Source of the DNA: Desulfovibrio sp. TomC
GTDB taxonomy: Bacteria > Desulfobacterota > Desulfovibrionia > Desulfovibrionales > Desulfovibrionaceae
Direction of reading: 5' to 3'
Assembly (NCBI RefSeq): GCF_000801335.2
Contig: NZ_JSEH01000004.1
Location: forward strand, 124,001-188,000
Length of the DNA stretch: 64,000 nt
Both the position numbers and the translations under genes were made by a program. A model generated the notes under the pieces. The model was given only the letters and a program-made list of their open reading frames with translations. It made no database searches and was not told where the DNA came from. This document shows positions 1-8,797 of this stretch, piece by piece. Position 1 is the first letter of the stretch. The number at the start of each line of letters is the position of its first letter.

Positions 1-683
1 TCTGCCGCGTTACTGCCCATGATGAGCACCACGTCGGCGTTCTTGATATCAATCCAATGCTGGGTCATCGCGCCGCGTCCGAACGACTCTGCCAGAGCCG
101 GTACAGTGGGCGAGTGTCAGATCCGGGCCTGGTGGTCCATGTGGACGACACCCAGGCTTCTCAGCATTTGGTGCGTGACGGCGCACTCTTCGTTGTCCAT
201 CTGGGACGTGCCGAGGTGGAAGATCGATTCCACCCGGTTAACCGTCTGGCCCTTGTCGTTTTTCTCAATGAAGTCGCGGTCCCGGGTTTCCTTGACGCGG
301 TGGGCGATGCGGTCCAGGACGAAGTCCCAGTCTTTTTCTTCCCACTTGTCGCTGCCCGGAGCCCGGTACTTGGGCTTCAAGATCCGGTGGTGGCTCACAT
401 GCATGGAGTGGAAGGCCGCACCCTTGGGGCAAAGCGCCCCTTCGCTGACCGGATAGTCCGGATCGCCTTCCGAACTGATAAATTTTCCATCCTTGACGAA
501 CATGAGGATGCTGCACCCGCACGAACAAAACGGGCAGGTTGATTGGAATTCTTTGGCCCCTTCAATCCGCAGCGTCGTCGCATACGCCGCTGCCGGACGG
601 GGATCGAGGCCCAGGTCTTTGAGCCCCAGGCAGGCCACTCCGGCCCCCGTCAGTTTCATAAATCCGCGTCGCGATATGCCCAT
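1..683 (-). CDS. Selenocysteine formate dehydrogenase, catalytic alpha subunit (5' part; runs off the left edge)
   Basis: Periplasmic molybdenum/tungsten enzyme oxidising formate to CO2. The ATG at 681-683 follows a strong AAGGAGG. The N-terminus is a twin-arginine signal with SRRGFMK (residues 4-10). A ferredoxin-like 4Fe-4S motif follows: Cys50-x2-Cys53-x3-Cys57 and Cys85. The frame meets TGA at 117-119 (codon 189), preceded by HMDHQARI, and continues past it as HSPTVPALAESFGRGAMTQH to the window edge. This is the family's Sec-His active site, so the TGA is read as selenocysteine and not as a stop. The family is about 1000 residues, so most of the gene lies outside the window. The divergent fdhE next door supports the call. 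Confidence 0.93.
84..119 (-). promoter_or_regulatory. Sec UGA codon and SECIS-like hairpin in the formate dehydrogenase mRNA
   Basis: The UGA is at 117-119. Sixteen nucleotides later a 7-pair stem forms between 100-94 and 90-84, with a GGC apical loop. Position and G-rich loop resemble the bacterial SECIS that binds SelB just after the UGA in fdhF/fdnG. The fold was drawn by hand; the strongest support is that the protein continues in frame after the UGA. Confidence 0.75.
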
Positions 684-1033
684 ACGGCCTCCTTGGAATG
701 TTCCCCGGCAATGGCGGTAATCCGCCTAGTGTCCCACGATTTATGTCAAAACAGGCACACGATTGTGATAAAAAAGCGGACGCCGACCGGTCAAACCAAT
801 CCCAATTGCGTAAGATTTGGCACAAACGATCACGATTTTATCAGGAAAGCTGATGCAGTAGAGCGTAAACAGGCCGTTGAATTGAGCTAAGCTATTTTAA
901 ATACATCGAAAAAAGTTCTTCAGTGAGAGGTCCGGCCGTCCGGAAACAGGGTTTGTCTTCAGACGCACACGGCTTTATGCTTGGCGTGAACGCGACACGG
1001 CACGGCGGTGCCGCACGGATTGGGAGGTGCTTG
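684..1033. other. Divergent intergenic region between formate dehydrogenase and fdhE
   Basis: No gene is visible here. It must carry the promoters of the leftward dehydrogenase and of fdhE. Two AT-rich tracts near 755-785 and 820-860 both contain related words (CACACGATTGTGAT and CACAAACGATCACGAT) that could be regulator sites. No confident sigma-70 or sigma-54 promoter was recognised. Confidence 0.4.
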
Positions 1034-1915
1034 ATGACCGGGCCGGCGCAAACGGATCTGACCGTGGTGGACGAGATGGAACGGCTGCGGCGGGAGCGGC
1101 CCCATGCCCGGGCGTTTCTCGACCCTTTTCTCGGGGTGCTGCTGGCGCGCGGGCCATTGGTCTCGGCTCTGGCCCTGGCGGCGGCTGCCGGGCCGGCGCC
1201 GCGCCCTGATCCCATCCGTCTCGGACAAGGGGCCTGTCTGGAGCCTCGGGACGAATTCCCCTTGGATCGTCTGGCCTTGCAGCGTTCGTTTGAAACCCTG
1301 CACACGGTCCTGGCCGCCTCCTTCCGCGATGCCCGTTCAGACCTGCTCAATCTGGGCCAGGCCGCCTGCCAGGAGCCGGAACTGCTCTACGAGGCCGTCT
1401 CCCACATGCTGGCCGACCGGCGGGCCGCCCTGGTCGGGCTCGGGCACTCCTGCGGCGTCGACCCGCGCGTGCTCGGGTTTTGGTGCGTGCAACTGGTAAC
1501 GCCGCTAGCCATGGCCCGGGGGCGGCTGCTTGGGCCGCTTTTGGCGCAAGCCGCCTGGAATCGCGGCTATTGCCCGGTCTGCGGCTCCTGGCCGGGATTT
1601 GCCGTGCGTGGCGGCACGGGTCTGATCATGCACTGTTCCTTTTGCGCCGCCGCGTGGCGCTTTACCCGCCGGGAGTGCCCCTACTGCGAAGCGCCCGGTC
1701 CTTCGGGACAGGTCTACGTCGTGCCGGGCCATGACGCCGAGCGGGTGACGGTGTGCCGGCGCTGCAATCATTTTCTGGGCGAGTTGACCGACGCCGCCCT
1801 GCCTGGCCTTTCTCCAGAGATTGCCGCCCTGGTCCTGGCTCCCATAGAACTGCTGGCCCGGCAGCACGGCCATGTGCCGGCCACCATGGACTGGCGGCAG
1901 ATGGTCTGGGCCTGA
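1034..1915 (+). CDS. fdhE: Formate dehydrogenase accessory protein FdhE
   Basis: Cytoplasmic rubredoxin-like protein needed for maturation of respiratory formate dehydrogenase. The C-terminal half has four paired-cysteine motifs typical of FdhE, in order YCPVCGSW, HCSFCAAAW, ECPYC and CRRCNHF, which bind iron. The frame is open from a GTG at 923, but the ATG at 1034 has GGGAGGTG seven bases upstream and gives 293 residues, close to the family length. It is divergent from the Sec-formate dehydrogenase that it presumably matures. Confidence 0.92.
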   Translation: MTGPAQTDLTVVDEMERLRRERPHARAFLDPFLGVLLARGPLVSALALAAAAGPAPRPDPIRLGQGACLEPRDEFPLDRLALQRSFETLHTVLAASFRDARSDLLNLGQAACQEPELLYEAVSHMLADRRAALVGLGHSCGVDPRVLGFWCVQLVTPLAMARGRLLGPLLAQAAWNRGYCPVCGSWPGFAVRGGTGLIMHCSFCAAAWRFTRRECPYCEAPGPSGQVYVVPGHDAERVTVCRRCNHFLGELTDAALPGLSPEIAALVLAPIELLARQHGHVPATMDWRQMVWA

Positions 1916-2080
1916 CTGCGGCCTGGAGCTGCCCTGTCGGCGCCTTGCCAGGGGAACGGACAGTACAGGGGAAGACAAGACCGAATTTTTTTTCTACAGT
2001 GCCCGCTTCCCGGACCGCCGCCGAAGGCCCCGCGCCGTTTCCGGCCGTTCTCCCGCACCCTCTGCCTCACGAGGAGCCTC

Positions 2081-3367
2081 ATGCGCGAACGCAAGACCGC
2101 CACACTGACCTACGGTGACAAATCCGTTGAATTGCCCGTCCTGGTCGGGACCGAAGGCGAGGTGGGCATCGACATCACCTCACTGGAAAAAGACACCGGC
2201 CTGCTGTCGTTTGACCCGGGCTACGGCAATACCGGCTCCTGCCAGTCGGCCATCACCTTCGTCGACGGTGAAAAGGGCATCCTGCGCCATCGCGGCATTC
2301 CCATCGAACAACTGGCCGAAAAAAGCTCGTTTATCGAGACGGCCATGCTGCTTATTTTCGGCAAACTGCCGACAGCCGAAGATCGTACGGCCTTTCGCCA
2401 CCTTTTATCCGAGCATGAGCTGCTCCACGAAGGATTGCTCCACCATTTCGACGGGTTCCCGCCGGGCGGACAGCCGATGGCCATTTTGTCGGCCGTCATC
2501 AATTCCCTGGGCAACTACCATCCCGAACTGCTGGAGATCCAGAGCGCGGCGGAATTCCGGCTGGCCGTGGCCAAAATCATCAGCAAGGTGCGCACGATTG
2601 CGGCCTTCAGTTACCGCAAATCGCTCGGGCTGCCATTTATGTACCCCGACCCGAACCTGAGCTATTGTCGCAATTTCCTGCACATGATGTTTTCCGTGCC
2701 CAACCGCGAGTTTGAGGCCACCCCGCAGGCCGCCGCCGCCCTGTCGCTTTTTCTGGTGGTCCACGCCGACCACGAGCAGAACTGCTCCTGTTCCACCGTG
2801 CGCATGGTCGGGTCCACCAAGGCCAACCTCTTTGCCAGCGTGTCATCGGGCATCTGCGCCCTGTGGGGCCGGCTGCACGGCGGTGCCAACGCCGCCGTCA
2901 TCCAGATGCTCACCCAGATGCTGGAAGGGCGCTACAAGGTCAAAACCTTCCTGGAGCTGGTCAAGCGCAAGGAGCAACGGCTCATGGGCTTTGGCCACCG
3001 GGTGTATAAAAACTTCGATCCCCGGGCGCGGGTGCTCAAAAAAGCCGCCGACAACCTGCTCCTGCAGTCGGGGCGGCCCGATCCGCTCATGGAAATCGCC
3101 CAGGAACTGGAAGACGCGGCCCTGCACGACGACTACTTCCAGAGCCGCCAGCTCTACCCCAACGTGGATTTCTACTCGGGCATCATCCTGCGGGCCTTGG
3201 GCATTCCGGTCAACATGTTCCCGGTCATGTTCGCCATCGGCCGGATGCCCGGCTGGATCGCTCACTGGCACGAGGAAAACCGGGACGTCACCACCCGCAT
3301 CCACCGCCCGCGCCAGATCTACACCGGCCCGACCCGCCGGCCGTATGTGCCGCTGGACCAGCGGTAG
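2081..3367 (+). CDS. gltA: Citrate synthase (Si-type, hexameric GltA family)
   Basis: Condenses oxaloacetate and acetyl-CoA to citrate in the cytoplasm. The 428 residues match bacterial type II (GltA) enzymes end to end. The catalytic triad is present: His266 in LWGRLHGGAN, His306 in GFGHRVYKNFDPRA and Asp363 in NVDFYSG. HADHEQN near residue 228 is also conserved. The ATG has CGAGGAGCC upstream. It stands alone, with a strong GC hairpin after the stop. Some Desulfovibrio use Re-citrate synthase instead, so the Si-type enzyme is informative. A decayed copy of its 3' region lies at 3953-4066. Confidence 0.96.
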   Translation: MRERKTATLTYGDKSVELPVLVGTEGEVGIDITSLEKDTGLLSFDPGYGNTGSCQSAITFVDGEKGILRHRGIPIEQLAEKSSFIETAMLLIFGKLPTAEDRTAFRHLLSEHELLHEGLLHHFDGFPPGGQPMAILSAVINSLGNYHPELLEIQSAAEFRLAVAKIISKVRTIAAFSYRKSLGLPFMYPDPNLSYCRNFLHMMFSVPNREFEATPQAAAALSLFLVVHADHEQNCSCSTVRMVGSTKANLFASVSSGICALWGRLHGGANAAVIQMLTQMLEGRYKVKTFLELVKRKEQRLMGFGHRVYKNFDPRARVLKKAADNLLLQSGRPDPLMEIAQELEDAALHDDYFQSRQLYPNVDFYSGIILRALGIPVNMFPVMFAIGRMPGWIAHWHEENRDVTTRIHRPRQIYTGPTRRPYVPLDQR

Positions 3368-3385
3368 GGGAAGGAAGAGGAAGAT

Positions 3386-3426
3386 GGCTCCGGCGGCCGG
3401 GGGGGGAATCCCCCCCGGCCCCTCTT
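3386..3426 (+). terminator. GC-rich hairpin after gltA
   Basis: GGCC plus a G run (3395-3406), a short AAT loop, then a C run plus GGCC (3410-3420) form a very stable stem 27 bases after the gltA stop. The T run is weak (CCCTCTTG). The leading GGCTCCGGCGGCC resembles the interspersed repeats at 44987-45032 and 54190-54232. Confidence 0.65.
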
Positions 3427-3595
3427 GATAAGAAATATTTTGAATGGGTTATAGCCGCTGGCTGGTAGCCCGGTCGGCTGCGGAGCGGGGTGAAGCGTTG
3501 CAAGGTCCATGCGCTTACACTCCCTGGAGGCGGGGAGTGTAAGGGGCTTTGCTTTCTGGAGTTTATATCTAACTCGCGTATGCGCTGGGTAAGCG

Positions 3596-3877
3596 ATGTT
3601 TTCCAGAAAAACAGTCTTTGTCTTAAATGCCGTTGCCGTCCATCTTCCCCCTGCGCTTTTTTATTGTCTTCCCATGTATTCTGTCTTGGATGACGGGATT
3701 GCTTATTTGTGGTCAATCTTGTTGTGGTTGTTGCTTGTATTGTGCTTGTTTCGTACAGCTCCGCAGCAGAAATGGGCTGGTTTATGGGGGTTGACCTCGT
3801 TCTTTTTTGTCCTGTTGTTGCTGAACCCTGGGGCTGTCACATTTATCTCCTGGACAATCAATGGCTTCGGTCCGTAA
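3596..3877 (+). CDS. Small predicted membrane protein
   Basis: An open frame of 93 residues with two to three hydrophobic spans, including SILLWLLLVLCLF and LTSFFFVLLLL, separated by a basic, Trp-rich loop. No family is recognised. The ATG has only a weak upstream GGGTAAG, and an internal Met at residue 27 (MYSVLDD) is an alternative start. Base composition is clearly lower in GC than the flanking genes, like the rest of 3430-4200, which suggests acquired or decaying DNA. It may not be a real gene. Confidence 0.35.
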   Translation: MFSRKTVFVLNAVAVHLPPALFYCLPMYSVLDDGIAYLWSILLWLLLVLCLFRTAPQQKWAGLWGLTSFFFVLLLLNPGAVTFISWTINGFGP

Positions 3878-3952
3878 CAGGCCGTTTGCCGAGCGCTTGT
3901 TCATTCCTGCGAACTTCTGTTCTGCCCAATTTTGGTCCCTGACCGTTCCCGT

Positions 3953-4066
3953 CAGGAACTCGACGAAACAGCCTTGCACGACGACGACTTCCAAAGCCGT
4001 AGCCTTCCGTTCAAAGTGGATTCCCATTCCGACATTGCAGTATTCGTTTTGGCCTTCGCGCGGCAC
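3953..4066 (+). pseudogene. Decayed fragment of the citrate synthase 3' region
   Basis: Translation here gives ELDETALHDDDFQSRSLPFK then VDSHSDI. This lines up with ELEDAALHDDYFQSRQLYPN then VDFYSGI of the intact gltA product, and the DNA also matches from CAGGAACT (3953) onward. The catalytic Asp context VDFYSG has become VDSHSD. No start, no N-terminal part and no N-terminal domain are present. It reads as the leftover of a partial tandem duplication of gltA or of a second synthase gene. Confidence 0.7.
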
Positions 4067-4305
4067 AGCCAAGGGGCGCGGTATCCCGGCGATTTTTGTT
4101 CTGGAAAAGCAGCGCACGGCAGAGTGCATTCGGCCGTCAGGCAGAGTCTTGGCATGGTTTCGTAGGCGAAAGCGTTGGCGGGAGATTGTCAGAGGAAGCC
4201 TGCCTGACTAAACGCGCATCGTGGCGTCGATCCTGGAGATAGACAAACGAGGCCAATGGGCTACAAGGACTGGAAAGTCCTTGGCGCAAGAAAGGAGGAC
4301 GGACG

Positions 4306-4506
4306 ATGGCTGACGTGTCGCTTCTAAAGGTGGCGGTGGCCCTGGGCCTGGGCATCGTGCTGGCTGGCGTGCTTGGCTTCGTGCTGGCCCGGATGGCCGA
4401 AACCCGCGGCGGCAAGGGACTTTTCCGGGCCGCGTTTCTGCTGGTGCTTTGTGTCTACGCCCTGGGCTTTGCGGCCCGCTTTACCCTGATTGAGCTTTTG
4501 CCCTAG
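4306..4506 (+). CDS. Small two-span membrane protein
   Basis: This 66-residue protein starts at an ATG preceded by AAAGGAGGACGGACG, an excellent ribosome site. Two hydrophobic segments (about residues 8-28 and 42-60) flank a short charged loop, ARMAETRGGKG. GC-rich codon use fits the host, unlike the region just upstream. No family is recognised. It converges on the 3D-domain lipoprotein gene with a 12-base gap. Confidence 0.6.
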   Translation: MADVSLLKVAVALGLGIVLAGVLGFVLARMAETRGGKGLFRAAFLLVLCVYALGFAARFTLIELLP

Positions 4507-4518
4507 GGCTGCGCCGGG

Positions 4519-5028
4519 TCACTGCCAGGTGATGTTCAGCGTCCGTTTTCCCCACTGTCTGGCCCCGCATTGGTCGTCGCCATAAAAGATGTCGATGGTC
4601 TTGTCGTGGCGGCCGTGCATGACGTCGAGCACCTTGTACTGGCCGGGCAGTCCTTCGATGCTGATGGCGTCGCCCCGGTCCAGCCCCATTTCCAGCAGAT
4701 CGGGTGAGACGGCCACGGCTTTGACGTTTCCAGTCAGGGCGTCGCCCCAGGCCCCGCGCGTGTTGCGCTTGGATTTGACCGAACAGCCGGTATAGGCCAG
4801 CGCTTTGACGCGAACGGATTTTTTGGGAGCAAGGGGACGGCTGCCGAACAGGTAGGAGGGATCGTCGAGACGACCGATGACGGCGTCTTCGGGTTTTTTC
4901 TTCGCCGAGGGGGTTGTGGCCGAGGCGTCGGCCAACGGATTCGGGCTCTTGGTCCCGGCGCAACCGGGCAGGGTCATTGTCGTGACCAGCAGGGTCAACG
5001 CCGTGAGCAGAATATGGACATGTCGCAT
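4519..5028 (-). CDS. 3D-domain (double-psi beta-barrel) lipoprotein
   Basis: An exported lipoprotein of 169 residues. The signal peptide MRHVHILLTALTLLVTTMTL ends in the lipobox LPGC. A low-complexity linker follows, then a C-terminal 3D domain with GDALTG, PGQYKVLDVMHGR, TIDIFYGDD and WGKRTLNI. This fold (Pfam 3D) occurs in cell-wall-acting proteins such as MltA-like and Rpf-like enzymes, so an envelope or peptidoglycan role is inferred. The frame is open upstream to 5241, but the ATG at 5026-5028 has a GGAGCG site and starts a clean lipoprotein signal. Confidence 0.8.
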   Translation of the reverse strand: MRHVHILLTALTLLVTTMTLPGCAGTKSPNPLADASATTPSAKKKPEDAVIGRLDDPSYLFGSRPLAPKKSVRVKALAYTGCSVKSKRNTRGAWGDALTGNVKAVAVSPDLLEMGLDRGDAISIEGLPGQYKVLDVMHGRHDKTIDIFYGDDQCGARQWGKRTLNITWQ

Positions 5029-5452
5029 CGTCGCTCCATGGCTTCGGGACGACCGCCCCAAAACACCGGCATCTGGCATGGATGCGGGGGAGGCGGCGGG
5101 GCATGGCGGCCGGGTAAAGCTCCGGCCGTGTTGGGTCGTCCGCGTTGTGGAGTGGCTCGCGTAGAGACGAGAGCTGCTGCCCCGGTCGCCGACATCCGGC
5201 TGCGGGGCGACGCATCGGTGGCGTCGGTACAGGGCTGGCAAAGCAGCGCTGCAAAGCGGCGACTGCGACCTGTAGCCTACCTATGGCGATTTGGCGGGAG
5301 GCTGTCAAGCCGGGGCCGGTTGTCTGGCCGGCCCCGGAAAGTGGTGTGAGCAAAGGCAGTTGCCGACGGCATGCTCCGGCGCGTTGCGAGGAAACCTCGT
5401 GATGCCGGTGTGTTGCGGGCGACGGAGAAACGTATTTTTTTCTTGACCGACC
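5029..5452. other. Intergenic region between tatC and the 3D lipoprotein gene
   Basis: No gene is supported. CCGGGGCCGG (5310-5319) pairs with CCGGCCCCGG (5328-5337). This 10-bp hairpin lies downstream of tatC on the minus strand and may end its transcript, although no T run follows. The rest must hold the lipoprotein promoter. Confidence 0.45.
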
Positions 5453-6559
5453 TTAACTGGCCTTGGGGTCGGACTCGCCGGGCGTCTTGTCCTCTGCCTT
5501 GGCCGCCGGTTCGGCGTCGGGCGCTTCGGGTTCCCCCGGGGTATCGGGCGATTTGGGCGGCTCGGGCGGATTCTTGGCTGCCTCTTCCGCCGCCTGGCGG
5601 GCCGCCTTCTCCTCCAGCCGGGACTTGTCCACAAACCAAGACACCCAGATGCCAAGCTCGTACAGGACGACCATGGGGCCAGCCATGAGCAGCTGGTTGA
5701 TCGCGTCCGGCGTAGGCGTGAGGACGGCGGCCACGATGAAGCTGAGCAAAATGGCCCAGCGGCGGAATTTACGCAGGGCCTTGGTGGAGACCATGCCAAG
5801 GCTGGTCAGGAAGAAGATGAAGACCGGCAGTTCGAAAATCAGTCCAAAGGCGAAAAGCAGCGTCACCGCCAGGGAAAAATAGGCGCTGATGGTCGGCATC
5901 ACCGTGATGTAGTCCGAGGCGTAGTCCACGAAGAACTTGAAACCAAACGGAAAGACAATGAAGTAGCCAAAGAGCGCGCCGGAAACAAAACAGATCGCCG
6001 AGGCGATGGCCACGGGGACGATGATCTTGCGTTCTTCCTTGTACAGACCCGGGGCCACGAACTGCCACAGCTGATAGAAAATGTACGGGCTGGCGACAAA
6101 TGCGCCGGCCACCATGGCCAGCTTCATGACCGTGAAAAACGTTTCCGGCAGGCTGGTGGCAATAAGCTTGCTGCCGGCCGGCATGACGTCGGTCAGCGGC
6201 TTGAGCAGGATGTCGAGGAGCCGTTCGGCAAAGGAGTAGCTGGCCGCGAAGCCGACGCCCACGGCAATCAAACAGCGCACCAGGCGGGTGCGCAGTTCGA
6301 CCAGATGTTCAAGGAGCGGCGCTTCCTTCATGTCCGAAGGATTGCCGGCGGCTGTCGGGGGCACGGCCGGCGGGGGCGGCGGCGTCCCGGCCCCATCGGT
6401 TGTGGCCGGCGGCGGCGCATCGGATCCGGTCTCGGCGGTGGGCACGACCGGCGAAGTCTCGGACGTATTGTCCGTACCCGGCGTCGCCGGCGTGGTTGCG
6501 GCATCGTCGCCAGGGCGGGGGGCCTTCGGGGTATCGGTATGGTCAAGCGTCTCGGTCAT
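5453..6559 (-). CDS. tatC: Sec-independent translocase subunit TatC, with extended tails
   Basis: Core membrane receptor of the twin-arginine translocon. Six membrane spans lie between about residues 100 and 325, with family motifs HLVELRTRL near the start and SPYIFYQLWQFVAPGLY in the first periplasmic/cytoplasmic loop region. The start is the ATG at 6557-6559, behind AAAAGAGGAGCGC. The protein has an unusual Pro/Thr/Ala-rich N-terminal tail of about 75 residues and an acidic, Pro-rich C-terminal tail. At 368 residues it is much longer than the usual 250. No tatA or tatB is adjacent. The Tat-dependent formate dehydrogenase in this window is a likely substrate. Confidence 0.93.
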   Translation of the reverse strand: MTETLDHTDTPKAPRPGDDAATTPATPGTDNTSETSPVVPTAETGSDAPPPATTDGAGTPPPPPAVPPTAAGNPSDMKEAPLLEHLVELRTRLVRCLIAVGVGFAASYSFAERLLDILLKPLTDVMPAGSKLIATSLPETFFTVMKLAMVAGAFVASPYIFYQLWQFVAPGLYKEERKIIVPVAIASAICFVSGALFGYFIVFPFGFKFFVDYASDYITVMPTISAYFSLAVTLLFAFGLIFELPVFIFFLTSLGMVSTKALRKFRRWAILLSFIVAAVLTPTPDAINQLLMAGPMVVLYELGIWVSWFVDKSRLEEKAARQAAEEAAKNPPEPPKSPDTPGEPEAPDAEPAAKAEDKTPGESDPKAS

Positions 6560-6679
6560 GCGCTCCTCTTTTCCGGCGGCGGACAAAATATAAGCGGCCT
6601 CGGTTGCCGCGCCTTCGCGGTTACGGCAGGAAGGCTTTGGGGTCAAGGGGAACGGGCAAATTGCCGGTCTGGCCTACAG

Positions 6680-8572
6680 TTACAGCTCGACCTGCACGCC
6701 CAGCTCTACCACCCGGCCCGGCGGCAGCCCGAAGTAGGCCGTGGCTGGACGGGCGTTTCGGGACATGAGGGCAAAAAGGGTCTTGCGGTACCCGGCCATC
6801 TTGGCCTTGCCCGTGGTGAGCAGGCTTTCGCGACCCAGGAAAAAGGTGGTGTCCGCCGGCGGATCGATGGGGACGCCCAGGCTTCTGGCCTGGGCCATGA
6901 CTGCCGGCACGTCCGGTGTTTCCATGAAGCCGAACCGGGCCACGATACGGACAAACCCCAGCCCCAGGTCCTGGATGTCCAGGCGCTCGTCATCTTCCAC
7001 GGTGGGGACGTCTGCGGCGGTGATGCTTAAGATAACCACATGTTCGTGGAAGATCTTGTTGTGTTTGTAGTGGTGCAGCAGGGTGACCGGTGTGCCCTGG
7101 GGGGACAGCGACATGAAGACGGCCGTGCCGGGCACGCGGATGGGCTGTTTGGTGGCCACATCGGCTAAAAAGACCCGCAGGGGCACGGCCGAGGCCATGG
7201 ACAGTTTGCGCAGCGCCTGGCGTCCGTCTTCCCAGGTGGCCATGGCCAGGACAATCAGGGCGGCAATGAGCAGGGTGAACCAGCCGCCGTCGGCCACCTT
7301 GAGAAGGTTGGAGCCGAAGTAGGCCAGATCAAAGGCCAGGAAGACGATCACTGGGGCCAAGGCCCGGGGCAGGGACTGCTTCCAGGTCCAGCGGGCCACG
7401 TAAAAATACAAGATGGAGGTGATGCCCATGGTGGCCGTGACCGCGATGCCGTAGGCCGCCGCCAGCCGGCTCGATTCGCCAAAGGCCAGGGTCAGGCCGA
7501 TGCAGGCCCACATAAGGGCGAAATTGACTTCCGGAATGTAGATCTGTCCTTCCATGGCGCTTGAGGTGTGCACAATGCGAAGGCGCGGGCACACGCCAAG
7601 CTGGATGGCCTGCCGGGTCAGTGAAAACACGCCGGAGATCAGGGCCTGGGAGGCGATGACCGTGGCCGCCGTGGACAAGGCGGCCATGGGATAGAGGAAC
7701 GCCTCGGGCACAAGGCTGTAAAACGGATTGGGCGCGATGCTCGGATCAAGGAGCAGGCCTGCCCCTTGCCCGAAATAGTTGAGCAGCAGACAGGGAAAAA
7801 CGATCAGGAGCCAGGAGTATTGGATGGGCCGGCGGCCGAAATGCCCGAGATCGGCATAGAGCGCCTCGCCGCCGGTGATGCAAAGGACCACCGAACCCAG
7901 TACGATCAGCCCGTGCATGTGATTTTCCAGGAAAAAGGCCACGGCATAGGCCGGATTGACTGCGGCCAGCACATGCGGTGCGGCCAGGATCGCTTTGATG
8001 CCGAGACCGGCCAGCACGGAAAACCAGATGAGCATGATGGGGCCGAACACCTTGCCAATGCCGGCCGTGCCCCGGCGTTGGACCGAAAAGAGCCCGAACA
8101 GGATGAGGCAGGTGATGGGCACCACCAGCGGGGCGGCCGCGTCCGTGGCCACATTGAGGCCTTCCACGGCTGAGAGCACGGAAATGGCCGGGGTGATGAT
8201 GCCGTCGCCGTAGAGCAGGGCCGCGCCGCACAGGCCCAGAAAGGCCAGCGTGGCCCGCACATGGCGGTGGCCGGCATCCTTGGGCAACAGTTCGATGAGG
8301 GCAAAGATGCCGCCCTCGCCCCGGTTGTCGGCAGCGGTGATAAACAGGATGTATTTGACCGTGATGACCATGGTCAGGGACCAGAAGATGAGCGACAGCA
8401 CGCCCAGGACATTGCCCGGGGTCACACTGATGGCGTGCATCCCGTGGAAACATTCTTTGATGGCGTAAAGGGGGCTTGTGCCGATGTCGCCGTAAACAAC
8501 GCCAAGAGCGCCCAGGGACAGGGCGGCGGTATGGGCGAATCCGGATTTGGCAGGTCCGGCGGTATGGGTCAT
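6680..8572 (-). CDS. kup: KUP/HAK/KT family potassium uptake transporter
   Basis: An inner-membrane K+/H+ symporter of 630 residues. The N-terminus has the family signature LGVVYGDIGTSPLYAIKECF, followed by about twelve membrane spans and a cytoplasmic C-terminal domain of about 150 residues (from roughly FLADVATKQPIRVPGTAVFM). The ATG at 8570-8572 has a GGAG about ten bases upstream. Length and motif order match bacterial Kup. The long leader toward 8797 was checked by eye for a ydaO-type riboswitch and none was convincing. Confidence 0.94.
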   Translation of the reverse strand: MTHTAGPAKSGFAHTAALSLGALGVVYGDIGTSPLYAIKECFHGMHAISVTPGNVLGVLSLIFWSLTMVITVKYILFITAADNRGEGGIFALIELLPKDAGHRHVRATLAFLGLCGAALLYGDGIITPAISVLSAVEGLNVATDAAAPLVVPITCLILFGLFSVQRRGTAGIGKVFGPIMLIWFSVLAGLGIKAILAAPHVLAAVNPAYAVAFFLENHMHGLIVLGSVVLCITGGEALYADLGHFGRRPIQYSWLLIVFPCLLLNYFGQGAGLLLDPSIAPNPFYSLVPEAFLYPMAALSTAATVIASQALISGVFSLTRQAIQLGVCPRLRIVHTSSAMEGQIYIPEVNFALMWACIGLTLAFGESSRLAAAYGIAVTATMGITSILYFYVARWTWKQSLPRALAPVIVFLAFDLAYFGSNLLKVADGGWFTLLIAALIVLAMATWEDGRQALRKLSMASAVPLRVFLADVATKQPIRVPGTAVFMSLSPQGTPVTLLHHYKHNKIFHEHVVILSITAADVPTVEDDERLDIQDLGLGFVRIVARFGFMETPDVPAVMAQARSLGVPIDPPADTTFFLGRESLLTTGKAKMAGYRKTLFALMSRNARPATAYFGLPPGRVVELGVQVEL

Positions 8573-8797
8573 GAAATAGTTACTCCGCAAGGACGATGGG
8601 TGACGAGCCGGGCACGGGGCCGGCAAGGCGACAAACGTCGTCGGCTGTTTGAGCCATTGCGACGAAGACGTCGGGGAAACATGTCCTCATAGCGTTGCTC
8701 ACTGCCGTCGACAAGGGGTAGTGTTGGGTCGTTGTTGTTTCAGAAATGGAAAAACAAGTTTTCCAAGGTTGCTACCCCCCAAAAAGTGTCAGAATTG

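Noticed and set aside
57-542. Long plus-strand frames over the formate dehydrogenase gene
   Set aside because: Shadow frames of a GC-rich gene. The minus-strand frame carries the Tat signal, iron-sulfur and Sec motifs.
8573-8797. Possible ydaO/c-di-AMP riboswitch before kup
   Set aside because: The leader is long enough, but the conserved riboswitch core could not be recognised by eye.
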